Part shown: positions 1 to 5,953 of the stretch, piece by piece
Numbering within the stretch: the stretch's first letter is position 1
Layout: each line of letters begins with the position of its first letter
Source of the DNA: Alphaproteobacteria bacterium
Lineage (GTDB): Bacteria > Pseudomonadota > Alphaproteobacteria > Rhizobiales > Devosiaceae
Reading direction: 5' to 3'
Assembly: GCA_018820005.1 (NCBI GenBank)
Contig: JAHJOS010000165.1
Coordinates: 1-7,768, forward strand
DNA: 7,768 bases
Translations under genes and position numbers: made by a program
The notes under the pieces: model-generated
What the model saw: only the letters and a program-made list of their open reading frames with translations
Databases searched by the model: none
Told to the model about the DNA's origin: nothing

Positions 1-277
1 AGACCGTCATATGCGGGTAGAGCGCGTAGCTCTGGAACACCATGGCGATGCCGCGGTCGCGCGGTTCGACATCGTTGCACAGCGTCTCGCCGATCCAAAG
101 CTCGCCCGAGGTAATATCCTCGAGCCCCGCGATCATGCGCAGCAGGGTGGATTTCCCGCATCCCGATGGCCCCACGAACACCACGAATTCCCCGTGGCTG
201 ACGCTGAGGTCGACGCCCTTTATCACGGGGACATTGCCATAGGTCTTGTGCAGCGCTTTGAGTTCGAGTCCGGCCAT
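1..277 (-). CDS. CUT1 sugar ABC transporter ATP-binding protein (MalK/UgpC type), N-terminal 92 residues, cut by the window edge
   Basis: This is the cytoplasmic ATPase that drives sugar import by the two permeases encoded just upstream. The visible 92 residues begin MAGLELKALHKTYG. They hold a complete Walker A loop, GPSGCGKST, at residues 36-44. The Q-loop segment FQSYALYPHMTV follows at about 81-92, with Gln82 as the Q-loop glutamine; FQSYALYPHM is characteristic of the MalK/UgpC/MsmX subfamily. The signature (LSGGQ), Walker B and the C-terminal regulatory OB domain would lie beyond the left edge. The ATG at 277-275 is supported by an AGAAGGAG ribosome site at 295-288, ten bases upstream. 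The gene follows the MalG-type permease after a 41-base gap with no terminator, so it is probably the last visible gene of the same operon. Family assignment is very secure; substrate is inferred only from context. Confidence 0.96.
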   Translation of the reverse strand, partial: MAGLELKALHKTYGNVPVIKGVDLSVSHGEFVVFVGPSGCGKSTLLRMIAGLEDITSGELWIGETLCNDVEPRDRGIAMVFQSYALYPHMTV

Positions 278-318
278 TTTGTCCGCGCTCCTTCTGAGTT
301 TTGTTTTTTTGAGGCAGA
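278..318 (-). promoter_or_regulatory. Short intergenic gap with ribosome-binding site for the ATPase gene
   Basis: This 41-base gap lies between the MalG-type permease stop and the ATPase start. In the transcribed (minus) direction it is A-rich (seven A then C then A) followed by AGAAGGAG at 295-288, ten bases before the ATG. There is no hairpin and no U-run in the transcribed direction, so read-through into the ATPase gene is expected. Confidence 0.7.
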
Positions 319-1146
319 TCAGCCCTTGACGGCGCCAGCGGTCATGCCGGCCACGATCTGCCGGTTGAAGAACAGGAACACGATCAGCGGCGGAATGGTG
401 ATCAGCAGGATGTTGGTGAACAGCAGATTGTAGGCGGTGTTAAACTGGCTCTGGAAATTATAGAGCGTCAGCTGCACGGTCGCGTTCTGGTTGCCCGGGA
501 GGTAGTAGAGCGGGTTGGTGAAGTCGTTGAAAATGCCCACCGACTGCACCACGATATTGGTCACCGTCACTGGCCAGAGCATCGGCAGGATGATGCGGAA
601 AAATACATCGAGCGGTCGCGCCCCATCGATGATGGCCGCTTCATCGAGGTCGCGCGGGATGGTCGCCACAAACGCGCGATAGAGGATGATAGAGAACGGC
701 AGGTTATACGCAATCTCGATCAGGATCATGCCGTGCAGCGTGCCGAACAGCTTGAGGCCCTGCAGCAGCCAGATCGTCGGCACCACGGCCGGCGGGATCA
801 TCAGCCCGGCCAGGATCAGGAATTCGATCAACCCGTTCAGCCGGGTCTTGCGCCGCGCCAGCACGAACCCGACCATGGCCGCCAGCACCACCAGCGCCGT
901 CACGCTGATCACCGTGATCAGCGCCGAATTGATGAAGGCGGTGATCATCATCCAGTTTCGCGTCGTCACCACCTGCACCAGATTGTCCCAGAGGTGGAAC
1001 CCCTGCGGCCAGGAGAAGTCGCGCAATCCAGACTGCGGCTTGTCCTTGAACGCCATCAGGATGATGAAGATGAAGGGAACAACGAAGACGAAAAACGACC
1101 CGGCGATCGCCGCCAGCCCGCCGATGATGGAGGTACGCTGTTTCAT
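319..1146 (-). CDS. CUT1 sugar ABC transporter permease, MalG type
   Basis: This is one of two inner-membrane subunits forming the translocation path of a carbohydrate importer. The protein has 275 residues, the usual size for MalG-like CUT1 permeases. About six hydrophobic segments are visible, roughly at residues 8-33, 68-97, 106-130, 139-160, 192-213 and 240-262. The cytoplasmic EAA loop that docks on the ATPase reads DEAAIIDGARPLDVF from about residue 168 and is followed by RIILPML, the expected BPD_transp_1 pattern. Start: the ATG overlaps the stop of the upstream permease by four bases (ATGA), so translation is probably coupled, and only a weak AGGG lies ahead of it. It pairs with the MalF-type gene and precedes the ATPase gene. 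An exact odd-centred palindrome lies inside it at 903-923. The family call is very secure; the transported sugar is not identifiable from this protein. Confidence 0.96.
   Translation of the reverse strand: MKQRTSIIGGLAAIAGSFFVFVVPFIFIILMAFKDKPQSGLRDFSWPQGFHLWDNLVQVVTTRNWMMITAFINSALITVISVTALVVLAAMVGFVLARRKTRLNGLIEFLILAGLMIPPAVVPTIWLLQGLKLFGTLHGMILIEIAYNLPFSIILYRAFVATIPRDLDEAAIIDGARPLDVFFRIILPMLWPVTVTNIVVQSVGIFNDFTNPLYYLPGNQNATVQLTLYNFQSQFNTAYNLLFTNILLITIPPLIVFLFFNRQIVAGMTAGAVKG
903..923. repeat. Exact 21-base palindrome with a single central base, inside the MalG-type gene
   Basis: The ten bases 903-912 (CGCTGATCAC) are the exact reverse complement of 914-923 (GTGATCAGCG), with one C at 913 as centre. 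The stretch encodes part of a predicted membrane segment (around residues 75-81, ALITVIS), so the symmetry may be partly a coincidence of codon choice. Odd-centred symmetry of this size also suits a dimeric DNA-binding protein. No function is demonstrated. Confidence 0.5.
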
Positions 1147-2027
1147 TCGTGGCCCTGCTTGCGATTGAGGAACATGGTCAGCGGCACCACCAGAATGCCG
1201 ATCAGAATAAACAGCACCACATTGCCGGCGGTGGACAGGCCATAAAAGCCGGCCTGGTATTGCTTGTAGATCACCGAGGCGACGGTGTCGGAGGCGAACC
1301 CCGGCCCGCCCTTGGTCATGGCCCAGATCAGGTCAAATGTCCTGAGACCGCCAATGAACGACAGCGTGATAACAGTCGCCGTGGCGGGCCGGCTGAGTGG
1401 CAGGGTCACATGCCAGAAGTTTTGCCAGGATGTGGCGCCATCGATCCGGGCGGCCTCATAATAGTCGCGCGGAATGGCCACGAGCCCCGCGATATAGATC
1501 ACCGTGGCCAGTCCGACGCCCTTCCAGACGTCGACCAGCGCCACCGAGAACAGCGCCAGATTGGGATCGGTGAGCCAGCCCGGGCCCTTGATCCCCATAA
1601 GCGCCAGCCCCTGGTTGATCATGCCGTTCGTGGGGTGCATCAGCACGGTGAAGGTGATGCCCACGCCCACGGTGGACACCAGCACCGGAAAGAACACCAC
1701 CGAGCGCAGATAGCCGCGGGCAATGATATTGCTGGTCAGCAGCAGCGCCAGCCCCATGCCGATCACCACCTTGAGGGTCGATGTCACCACCGCATAAAGC
1801 ACGGTGTTGATCAGGCCCTTGATCAGGAACGGCTCGCGGAAGAACTGCGCGAAATTCTCAAAGCCGATGAACACCGAATTGAACAGCGTCCATCGCGTCA
1901 GGCTGAAATAGAGCGATGCGAAGGTCGGCGCCAGGAACAGCGCGCCATAGATGATCGCCGCCGGCAGGAAGAACCAGACCGGATAGGTCGACGGGCGGGA
2001 ACGCGCCGTGGTGGGGGCACTGGCCAT
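1143..2027 (-). CDS. CUT1 sugar ABC transporter permease, MalF type
   Basis: This is the partner inner-membrane permease of the carbohydrate importer. It has 294 residues, typical of short MalF/UgpA-like subunits without the large periplasmic P2 loop of enteric MalF. A basic, Ser/Thr-rich cytoplasmic N-terminus (about residues 1-16) precedes six hydrophobic segments at roughly 17-38, 70-97, 104-131, 155-183, 215-236 and 263-286. The EAA loop is YYEAARIDGATSWQNFW (residues about 189-205), followed by HVTLPLSRP, matching the family. Start: an AGAGGA ribosome site lies at 2040-2035, seven bases before the ATG. Upstream is the binding-protein gene, 79 bases away, with a hairpin in the gap. The stop overlaps the MalG-type start by four bases. 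Family very secure; substrate unknown. Confidence 0.96.
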   Translation of the reverse strand: MASAPTTARSRPSTYPVWFFLPAAIIYGALFLAPTFASLYFSLTRWTLFNSVFIGFENFAQFFREPFLIKGLINTVLYAVVTSTLKVVIGMGLALLLTSNIIARGYLRSVVFFPVLVSTVGVGITFTVLMHPTNGMINQGLALMGIKGPGWLTDPNLALFSVALVDVWKGVGLATVIYIAGLVAIPRDYYEAARIDGATSWQNFWHVTLPLSRPATATVITLSFIGGLRTFDLIWAMTKGGPGFASDTVASVIYKQYQAGFYGLSTAGNVVLFILIGILVVPLTMFLNRKQGHE

Positions 2028-2106
2028 CGCTAAATCCTCTCAAGCAACAGGATCGGTTCCGGACGGCCTTGGCCGCCCGGAACCTCAGACTTGGGGCGCT
2101 GTCGGC
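2028..2106 (-). promoter_or_regulatory. Gap between binding-protein and permease genes, holding a hairpin and the permease ribosome site
   Basis: This is the longest gap inside the operon (79 bases). It contains the inverted repeat at 2055-2084 and the AGAGGA ribosome site at 2040-2035. I see no internal promoter that I would defend. Confidence 0.6.
2055..2084 (-). repeat. GC-rich stem-loop downstream of the binding-protein gene, probably an mRNA stabiliser or attenuator
   Basis: GGTTCCGG (2055-2062) pairs exactly with CCGGAACC (2077-2084). After one A/C mismatch the inner CGGC pairs with GCCG, leaving a four-base loop. It begins 22 bases past the binding-protein stop. In the transcribed direction no U-run follows, so it is not a standard intrinsic terminator. 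Hairpins in this place are known in binding-protein transporter operons, such as the malE-malF intergenic repeat of E. coli. There they protect the upstream mRNA so that binding protein is made in excess of permeases. That role here is inferred. Confidence 0.7.
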
Positions 2107-3396
2107 TTACCAGCCGGGCAGGCCGAGCTGCTGGGCCTGCTTGCGCACGTCCTCGTCGTAGAGCGCGGCGCCATCGGCAGCCGGGCGGATGCCCGAGCCG
2201 ACTTCAACCGTGATCTGCTCGAGCGCCGGCCCCTTGATGGGCGACAGGAACTCGAGGGCAGGGCCATTGTGGCCGCCATCGGCGAAGTAGGGCAGCATGT
2301 CGGTCACGGCCGGCGGCAGGTTGGCGGGCAGTTCACAGCCCTTGACCAGATAGGGGCCAGTCGGCTCCACGGTCGCATTGCGCACTTCGCAGGCTGCCGG
2401 GCTGGCGACATAGGCCAGGAACTTCTTTGCCGCTTCTTCGTTGCTCACCGTCTTGGCGATATAGACGGCATCAGGCATCCAGGTGGTCAGGCCGTTGGTA
2501 TCGGCGCTGTTGCCGGGCTGGGCGAAGAAGCCGACGTTGCCGGAGGTGCCCGGCGCGATTTCTTCGATGGCGCCCACGGCAAAGGTCAGCATGGGGTAGT
2601 GCGCGCCTTCGCCCGTGGCGACCATGCGGATGCCGTCATTATAGGTGGCGGCGCCGAAGTCTTCATTGAGATAGCCGGCGTCGTGAACCTGCTGCAGCCG
2701 CTCAAAGCCCTGCATGGCCGCTGGCGTGGTGGCGTATTTTGCCTCGCCTGCGGTGTATTTCTCTGCAAAGTCGGGCTGGGCGGTCGACACATTGTAGTAG
2801 TCGGCCAGAACGAACAGCTGGCTGGTCCAGGTATCGGCATAGGTCTGGATCACGGCAACCTTGCCGGCGGCCTTGATCTTTTCGTTGTTGGCCATGAACT
2901 CATCCCAGGTCTTGGGCGGGGTCAGGCCCAGTTCCTTGTACATCGGGATATTGTAGAGGATGCCGCCACCCATGGCCGAAGCATAGGGCGCGCCGTAGAC
3001 TTCGCCGCCAGATGTCACAACGGACTTGAAGCTGTCCTGCACATCGGCCTGCCATGGCTCGTTGGTGAGCGGCAGCATGTTCTGCTGCGGGTTGATCGCC
3101 TGGAACAGCGAACCCGAGTTATAGGTGAAGATATCGGCCATGGCGCCGGCGGCCAGGCGCGTCTTGACGATATTGTCGCCTTCGCCGCCACCCGGACGGG
3201 TCTCGAGCTCGATGTTGATGTCCGGGTTGGCGGCCTCGAATGCGGCCACATAGGCCTCAAAGACCGGCACCGTCTGCGGACCGTTATCGATCAGCAGTGT
3301 CAGTGTCGTGGACTGCGCATGTGCCGCGCCGCTGGCGAGCAGCACGGCAATTGCGCCGACGCCGGCCAGTGCTATGGACTTCAGGTTGAAAATCAT
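2107..3396 (-). CDS. Sugar ABC transporter periplasmic substrate-binding protein (family 1)
   Basis: This protein captures the sugar in the periplasm and delivers it to the MalF/MalG-type permeases. It has 429 residues, normal for CUT1 binding proteins. A Sec signal peptide is clear: a short n-region with Lys6, a hydrophobic core (about 8-21) and an AHA-Q cleavage site after residue 27. No lipobox cysteine is present, so it should be soluble rather than a lipoprotein. The mature part starts with a beta strand (TLTLLIDNGP). It then has features of SBP_bac_1 proteins: FEAANPDINIEL near residue 53, LAAGAMADIF near 81 and the hinge-region YGAPYASAMGGGILYNIPMY at about 134-153. Two cysteines, C336 and C354, lie in the C-terminal lobe and could form a disulfide. 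Start: GGAGGAGA at 3410-3403, six bases before the ATG. It sits directly behind the rhamnosidase gene, pointing to a rhamnose-bearing ligand, but the binding residues cannot be assigned by eye. Confidence 0.95.
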   Translation of the reverse strand: MIFNLKSIALAGVGAIAVLLASGAAHAQSTTLTLLIDNGPQTVPVFEAYVAAFEAANPDINIELETRPGGGEGDNIVKTRLAAGAMADIFTYNSGSLFQAINPQQNMLPLTNEPWQADVQDSFKSVVTSGGEVYGAPYASAMGGGILYNIPMYKELGLTPPKTWDEFMANNEKIKAAGKVAVIQTYADTWTSQLFVLADYYNVSTAQPDFAEKYTAGEAKYATTPAAMQGFERLQQVHDAGYLNEDFGAATYNDGIRMVATGEGAHYPMLTFAVGAIEEIAPGTSGNVGFFAQPGNSADTNGLTTWMPDAVYIAKTVSNEEAAKKFLAYVASPAACEVRNATVEPTGPYLVKGCELPANLPPAVTDMLPYFADGGHNGPALEFLSPIKGPALEQITVEVGSGIRPAADGAALYDEDVRKQAQQLGLPGW

Positions 3397-3402
3397 TGGT
3401 AG

Positions 3403-3410
3403 TCTCCTCC
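3403..3410 (-). promoter_or_regulatory. Strong ribosome-binding site of the binding-protein gene
   Basis: GGAGGAGA, six bases before the ATG, is an almost ideal Shine-Dalgarno match. It is the strongest such site in the operon, along with that of the rhamnosidase. This fits the need for abundant binding protein. Confidence 0.75.
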
Positions 3411-3425
3411 CTTGGATCAGTCAGA

Positions 3426-3447
3426 CCGGCCCCGTTATGGGGTCCGG
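3426..3447 (-). repeat. Stem-loop across the rhamnosidase stop codon
   Basis: CCGG-CCCC (3426-3433) pairs with GGGG-CCGG (3439-3442 and 3444-3447), with one bulged T at 3443 and a five-base loop at 3434-3438. The rhamnosidase TAA (3437-3435) lies in the loop. No U-run follows, so it is unlikely to terminate transcription. It stands about 16 bases ahead of the binding-protein ribosome site and may act in mRNA processing or in blocking 3' decay. Function inferred. Confidence 0.55.
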
Positions 3448-5813
3448 GTGTTTGAATTGAGCTTCACTGCCTGCCGACGCGCCGGTACGGCATAGGTGAA
3501 GGTGATGTGGTGAATACCCGCGCTCAGGTCGTGTTCCCTGCCACAGGCCACCGCGGCGCCGTCCAGCATGGCATCGCTATAAACCGCGTTGAGCCGCAGC
3601 ACGCCGCTGGCGCCTTCGGGCACCACAATGTCATAGGCAACCTTGTCCCCGCTCACGCGCCACTCTGCGGTGATGGTGCCGGCTGGGCTGTCGTGGTGCG
3701 CCTTGACCGGCGACAGGCCGTCCAGGATCGTCGGCTCGAAAATGATCTTGGCAAAGCCGGGCGCCTCGGCATCCGGGCGGAAGCCTGCCACGCCCTCGAG
3801 CAGCCACTGGCAGACTGCCCCATAGGCATAGTGGTTGTACGAATTCATGTGCGGATCATAGATGCTGCCATCGGGCTGGATGGCGTCCCAGCGCTCCCAG
3901 ATCGTGGTGGCGCCCATCTTGACCTGGTAGAGCCAGCCGGGAACCTCTTCCTGCAGGAACACTTCGGCCGCAAGACCCATCTCGCCGATCTTGACCAGCG
4001 CCGGCAGCAGCGCCGGCGTGCCGATAAAGCCGGTCCCGATGCGGCCATCGCTGCGGGCGATGGCGTTCTTGAAATAGCCCTTGGCGCCCTCGATCCGGTC
4101 GGACGGGATCAGATCATGCAGGAACGCCAGGGCATAGGACGTCTGGTCGTCGCCGGCCACGCGGCCCGACGGCGTGATGAACTCATGGGCAAAGGCGGTC
4201 TTGACCTTGGCTGCCATCGCCTCAAGCCGCTCGGCCGTCGCAATGTCTCCTGTGATGCGGGCAATGCGCGCCACCAGTGTTGCGGTGATGAACAGATACA
4301 TCGTCGCCGAAGCATCATCGCTGATGGTCGGCAGCGGCTTGGCGCTGGGCCCGCTGGGCTGCAGCCAGTCGCCGAACGAGAAGCCACGGGCGCCCCAGAC
4401 GCGCGGCGGCTTGACGATCGGGCCTTCGCTGATCGACCAGACGAAGTCGACCCATTTGGTCATGGCCGGCAGGGTTTCGGCCAACAGGGCCGTGTCGGCA
4501 TAATGTAGATAGACCTGCCACGGCACGACGGCGATGGCATCGCCCCAGCCGGTGCTGCCATAAAAGCCCGGATAGTCCTGCGGCTTCTGCCGCGTGGGAT
4601 CGGGCACGACATGGGGCACTGCGCCATCGGCGCGCTGGTCGGCCATCACATCGCGCAGCCATTTGCGGAAAAAGCTCTGCGTATCGGCAAGGTAGCAGGC
4701 CGTGCCGGCAAAGACCTGGGCGTCGCCCGTCCAGCCCAGGCGCTCGTCGCGCTGCGGGCAGTCGGTGGGCACTTCGATGAAATTGGAGCGCTGCGACCAC
4801 ACCGTGTTCAGGAACAGCCGGTTGACCAGTTCATTGCCCGAGGTGAAGCCGGACTTGAGCGCGGTGACCGAGCTGATCGGCACCAGCGCAACCCGGGTGA
4901 TCTCGGCTTCGCCGTCAATGGTTATCCGCGCATAGCGGAAACCCTGGAAGGTAAAGTGCGGCCGATAGGCCTCTTCGCCGTCGCCCTTGAGGGTATAGTC
5001 GATGCGGCATTCGGCAGTGCGCAGATTGCCGTTGTAGAAGACGCCGTCCTTATCGAGGATTTCGGCGTGCTCGATTGTCACCCGCGCGCCGGCCTTGCCG
5101 CGCACCGAGAAGGCGACATAGCCGCCGCAGTTCTGGCCGAAATCATGCACGGTCCGGCCTTCGGCATCGGTCCAGCTTTTGATCGAGGCCAGTTCTGGCA
5201 GCTCCTGCACCGGCGTGGTCTCGTGCGGCACCAGGCGCGCCGTGTCGAAGGCAACCGCTTCGCTGCCGGCACTCACCTGCGGCACGATGCGCGCGTCATA
5301 GGTTTCGCCGAAATAGATGCCCGATTTCAGGATCGGCAGTGTGCCACTCTGCCAGCTGGCATCGGTGCCCAGCAGCAGGGCGCCCGTGCCGGCGCGCAGC
5401 TCGGCAATAGCCGCGATCTCATCGCCCCAGGTATTGAAGATGGGCGCCTGGCCCCACATCATCTGCGAGCGCAGCCAGCCATCGGCCAGCCAGATCTCGA
5501 TGCTGTTCTCGCCAGCCACCAGCAGGTCGGCCACCGCATAGGTCTGGTAGCTCAGCCGCACATCATAGCTGGTCCAGCCCGGGGTCAGGATATCATGGCC
5601 CACGCGCTGGCCATTGATAAAGCAGATGTAAAGGCCCAGCGCGCTGATGCGCAGGGTCTCATTGCCGGCGATGGCGGGGAGGGAAAAGCTCTTGCGCAGG
5701 AACGAGGCCGGGGTGCCGACGCCCGCATCGCACTGCGGCCGTACCATCTGGGCCTCCCACTGTGCCGATGCCATCTGTGCCGATGCGCCATGCATCACCG
5801 CTGCGTCGTTCAC
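3435..5813 (-). CDS. Alpha-L-rhamnosidase, glycoside hydrolase family 78, cytoplasmic
   Basis: It hydrolyses terminal alpha-L-rhamnose from oligosaccharides or glycosides; GH78 enzymes are inverting. The protein has 792 residues. Approximate domains are an N-terminal beta domain (40-190, with FINGQRVGHDILTPGWTSYD at 65-84), a beta sandwich (215-315, with FGQNCGGYVAFSVRGKAG and GFRYARI), an (alpha/alpha)6 barrel (320-670) and a C-terminal beta domain (675-755). The GH78 hallmark DCPQRDERLGWTGD spans 351-364. D351, E357 and D364 correspond to the rhamnose-contacting acids D567, E572 and D579 of Bacillus RhaB. E640 in TTIWERWD matches the proposed general base, E841 in that enzyme. No signal peptide or membrane segment is present. 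Start is GTG, supported by GGGAGG at 5826-5821 seven bases upstream; the in-frame ATG at codon 7 lacks such a site. It is the first gene of the transporter operon. Exact substrate unknown. Confidence 0.96.
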   Translation of the reverse strand: MNDAAVMHGASAQMASAQWEAQMVRPQCDAGVGTPASFLRKSFSLPAIAGNETLRISALGLYICFINGQRVGHDILTPGWTSYDVRLSYQTYAVADLLVAGENSIEIWLADGWLRSQMMWGQAPIFNTWGDEIAAIAELRAGTGALLLGTDASWQSGTLPILKSGIYFGETYDARIVPQVSAGSEAVAFDTARLVPHETTPVQELPELASIKSWTDAEGRTVHDFGQNCGGYVAFSVRGKAGARVTIEHAEILDKDGVFYNGNLRTAECRIDYTLKGDGEEAYRPHFTFQGFRYARITIDGEAEITRVALVPISSVTALKSGFTSGNELVNRLFLNTVWSQRSNFIEVPTDCPQRDERLGWTGDAQVFAGTACYLADTQSFFRKWLRDVMADQRADGAVPHVVPDPTRQKPQDYPGFYGSTGWGDAIAVVPWQVYLHYADTALLAETLPAMTKWVDFVWSISEGPIVKPPRVWGARGFSFGDWLQPSGPSAKPLPTISDDASATMYLFITATLVARIARITGDIATAERLEAMAAKVKTAFAHEFITPSGRVAGDDQTSYALAFLHDLIPSDRIEGAKGYFKNAIARSDGRIGTGFIGTPALLPALVKIGEMGLAAEVFLQEEVPGWLYQVKMGATTIWERWDAIQPDGSIYDPHMNSYNHYAYGAVCQWLLEGVAGFRPDAEAPGFAKIIFEPTILDGLSPVKAHHDSPAGTITAEWRVSGDKVAYDIVVPEGASGVLRLNAVYSDAMLDGAAVACGREHDLSAGIHHITFTYAVPARRQAVKLNSNTRTP
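5761..5790 (-). repeat. Two tandem copies of a 15-base unit near the rhamnosidase start
   Basis: The units at 5761-5775 and 5776-5790 share their first eleven bases (TGTGCCGATGC on the plus strand) and differ at three of the last four. They encode ASAQ twice at residues 10-18. This lies in the non-conserved N-terminal leader before the first beta domain, so a slippage duplication would be tolerated there. Confidence 0.6.
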
Positions 5814-5831
5814 GCCTTATCCTCCCATGTG

Positions 5832-5848
5832 AGCCGATTAACTCGGCT
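5832..5848. promoter_or_regulatory. Candidate LacI-family operator AGCCGA-N5-TCGGCT
   Basis: AGCCGA (5832-5837) and TCGGCT (5843-5848) are exact inverted repeats around TTAAC. The element ends five bases upstream of the GGGAGG ribosome site of the rhamnosidase operon. There a bound repressor could block initiation or elongation, or the RNA could fold into a leader hairpin. LacI-family proteins bind such pseudo-palindromes, but other sites in this region are equally possible. Confidence 0.45.
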
Positions 5849-5855
5849 GTAGACT

Positions 5856-5876
5856 GTTCTACGTATATCGTTCTAC
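5856..5876. promoter_or_regulatory. GTTCTAC direct repeat, 14-base period, possible regulator site
   Basis: GTTCTAC occurs at 5856-5862 and again at 5870-5876. The first copy is also the right arm of an inverted repeat with GTAGA at 5849-5853. A 14-base period is not a whole number of helical turns, so the copies would not lie on exactly the same DNA face. The position, in the middle of the divergent region, suits a control element. Function unknown. Confidence 0.35.
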
Positions 5877-5880
5877 AAAA

Positions 5881-5909
5881 TTGACGGCTTGGCAATATGC
5901 CCGATGACA
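5881..5909 (+). promoter_or_regulatory. Weak candidate promoter for the LacI-family gene
   Basis: TTGACG at 5881-5886 is a good -35 match. A 17-base spacer leads to ATGACA at 5904-5909, a poor -10 match. If real, transcription would start near 5916, downstream of the ATG at 5897, which supports the later start at 5954. Low confidence because of the -10. Confidence 0.25.
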
Positions 5910-5953
5910 AAAAGATGCGAGACGTTTTCGGGCAATCAGGATATCCCGGGGCC

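Larger units (their letters stand above)
5814..5953. promoter_or_regulatory. Divergent control region between the rhamnosidase operon and the LacI-family gene
   Basis: All minus-strand transcripts of the transporter operon and the plus-strand regulator transcript should start in or near this stretch. It is visibly more AT-rich around 5850-5900 than its surroundings. It holds a six-base inverted repeat (5832-5848), two GTTCTAC direct repeats (5856-5862, 5870-5876), a GTAGA-N4-TCTAC inverted repeat (5849-5862) and the GGGAGG ribosome site of the rhamnosidase gene (5826-5821). For the operon, TTGCCA (5895-5890, minus strand) could serve as a -35, but no convincing -10 follows it. Regulator binding here is expected from the divergent arrangement, not shown by the sequence. 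Confidence 0.7.

Noticed and set aside
301..310. T-run after the MalG-type gene as a terminator
   Set aside because: In the transcribed minus direction it is an A-run, and no hairpin precedes it; the ATPase gene clearly continues the operon.
1149..2033. Plus-strand open frame of 294 codons opposite the MalF-type permease
   Set aside because: Extremely His, Gln and Arg rich translation, as expected when a hydrophobic membrane protein gene is read from the other strand.
2163..2200. Imperfect inverted repeat within the 3' part of the binding-protein gene
   Set aside because: Arms are short and interrupted by unequal internal loops; consistent with chance in GC-rich coding sequence.
2008..3402. 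Plus-strand open frame of 464 codons opposite the binding-protein gene
   Set aside because: It mirrors a well-supported gene, lacks any recognisable domain, and its composition (Gly, His, Arg, Val rich) is typical of the antisense frame of GC-rich coding DNA.
3507..4508. Plus-strand open frame of 333 codons opposite the rhamnosidase C-terminal half
   Set aside because: Same reasoning: biased composition, no domain, fully inside a secure gene.
4611..5852. Plus-strand open frame of 413 codons opposite the rhamnosidase gene
   Set aside because: Antisense shadow of a gene with complete GH78 motifs; no ribosome site or known domain.
5890..5909. Sigma-54-like promoter (TTGGCA with a downstream GC)
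   Set aside because: The -12 GC element is not at the required spacing from the GG.
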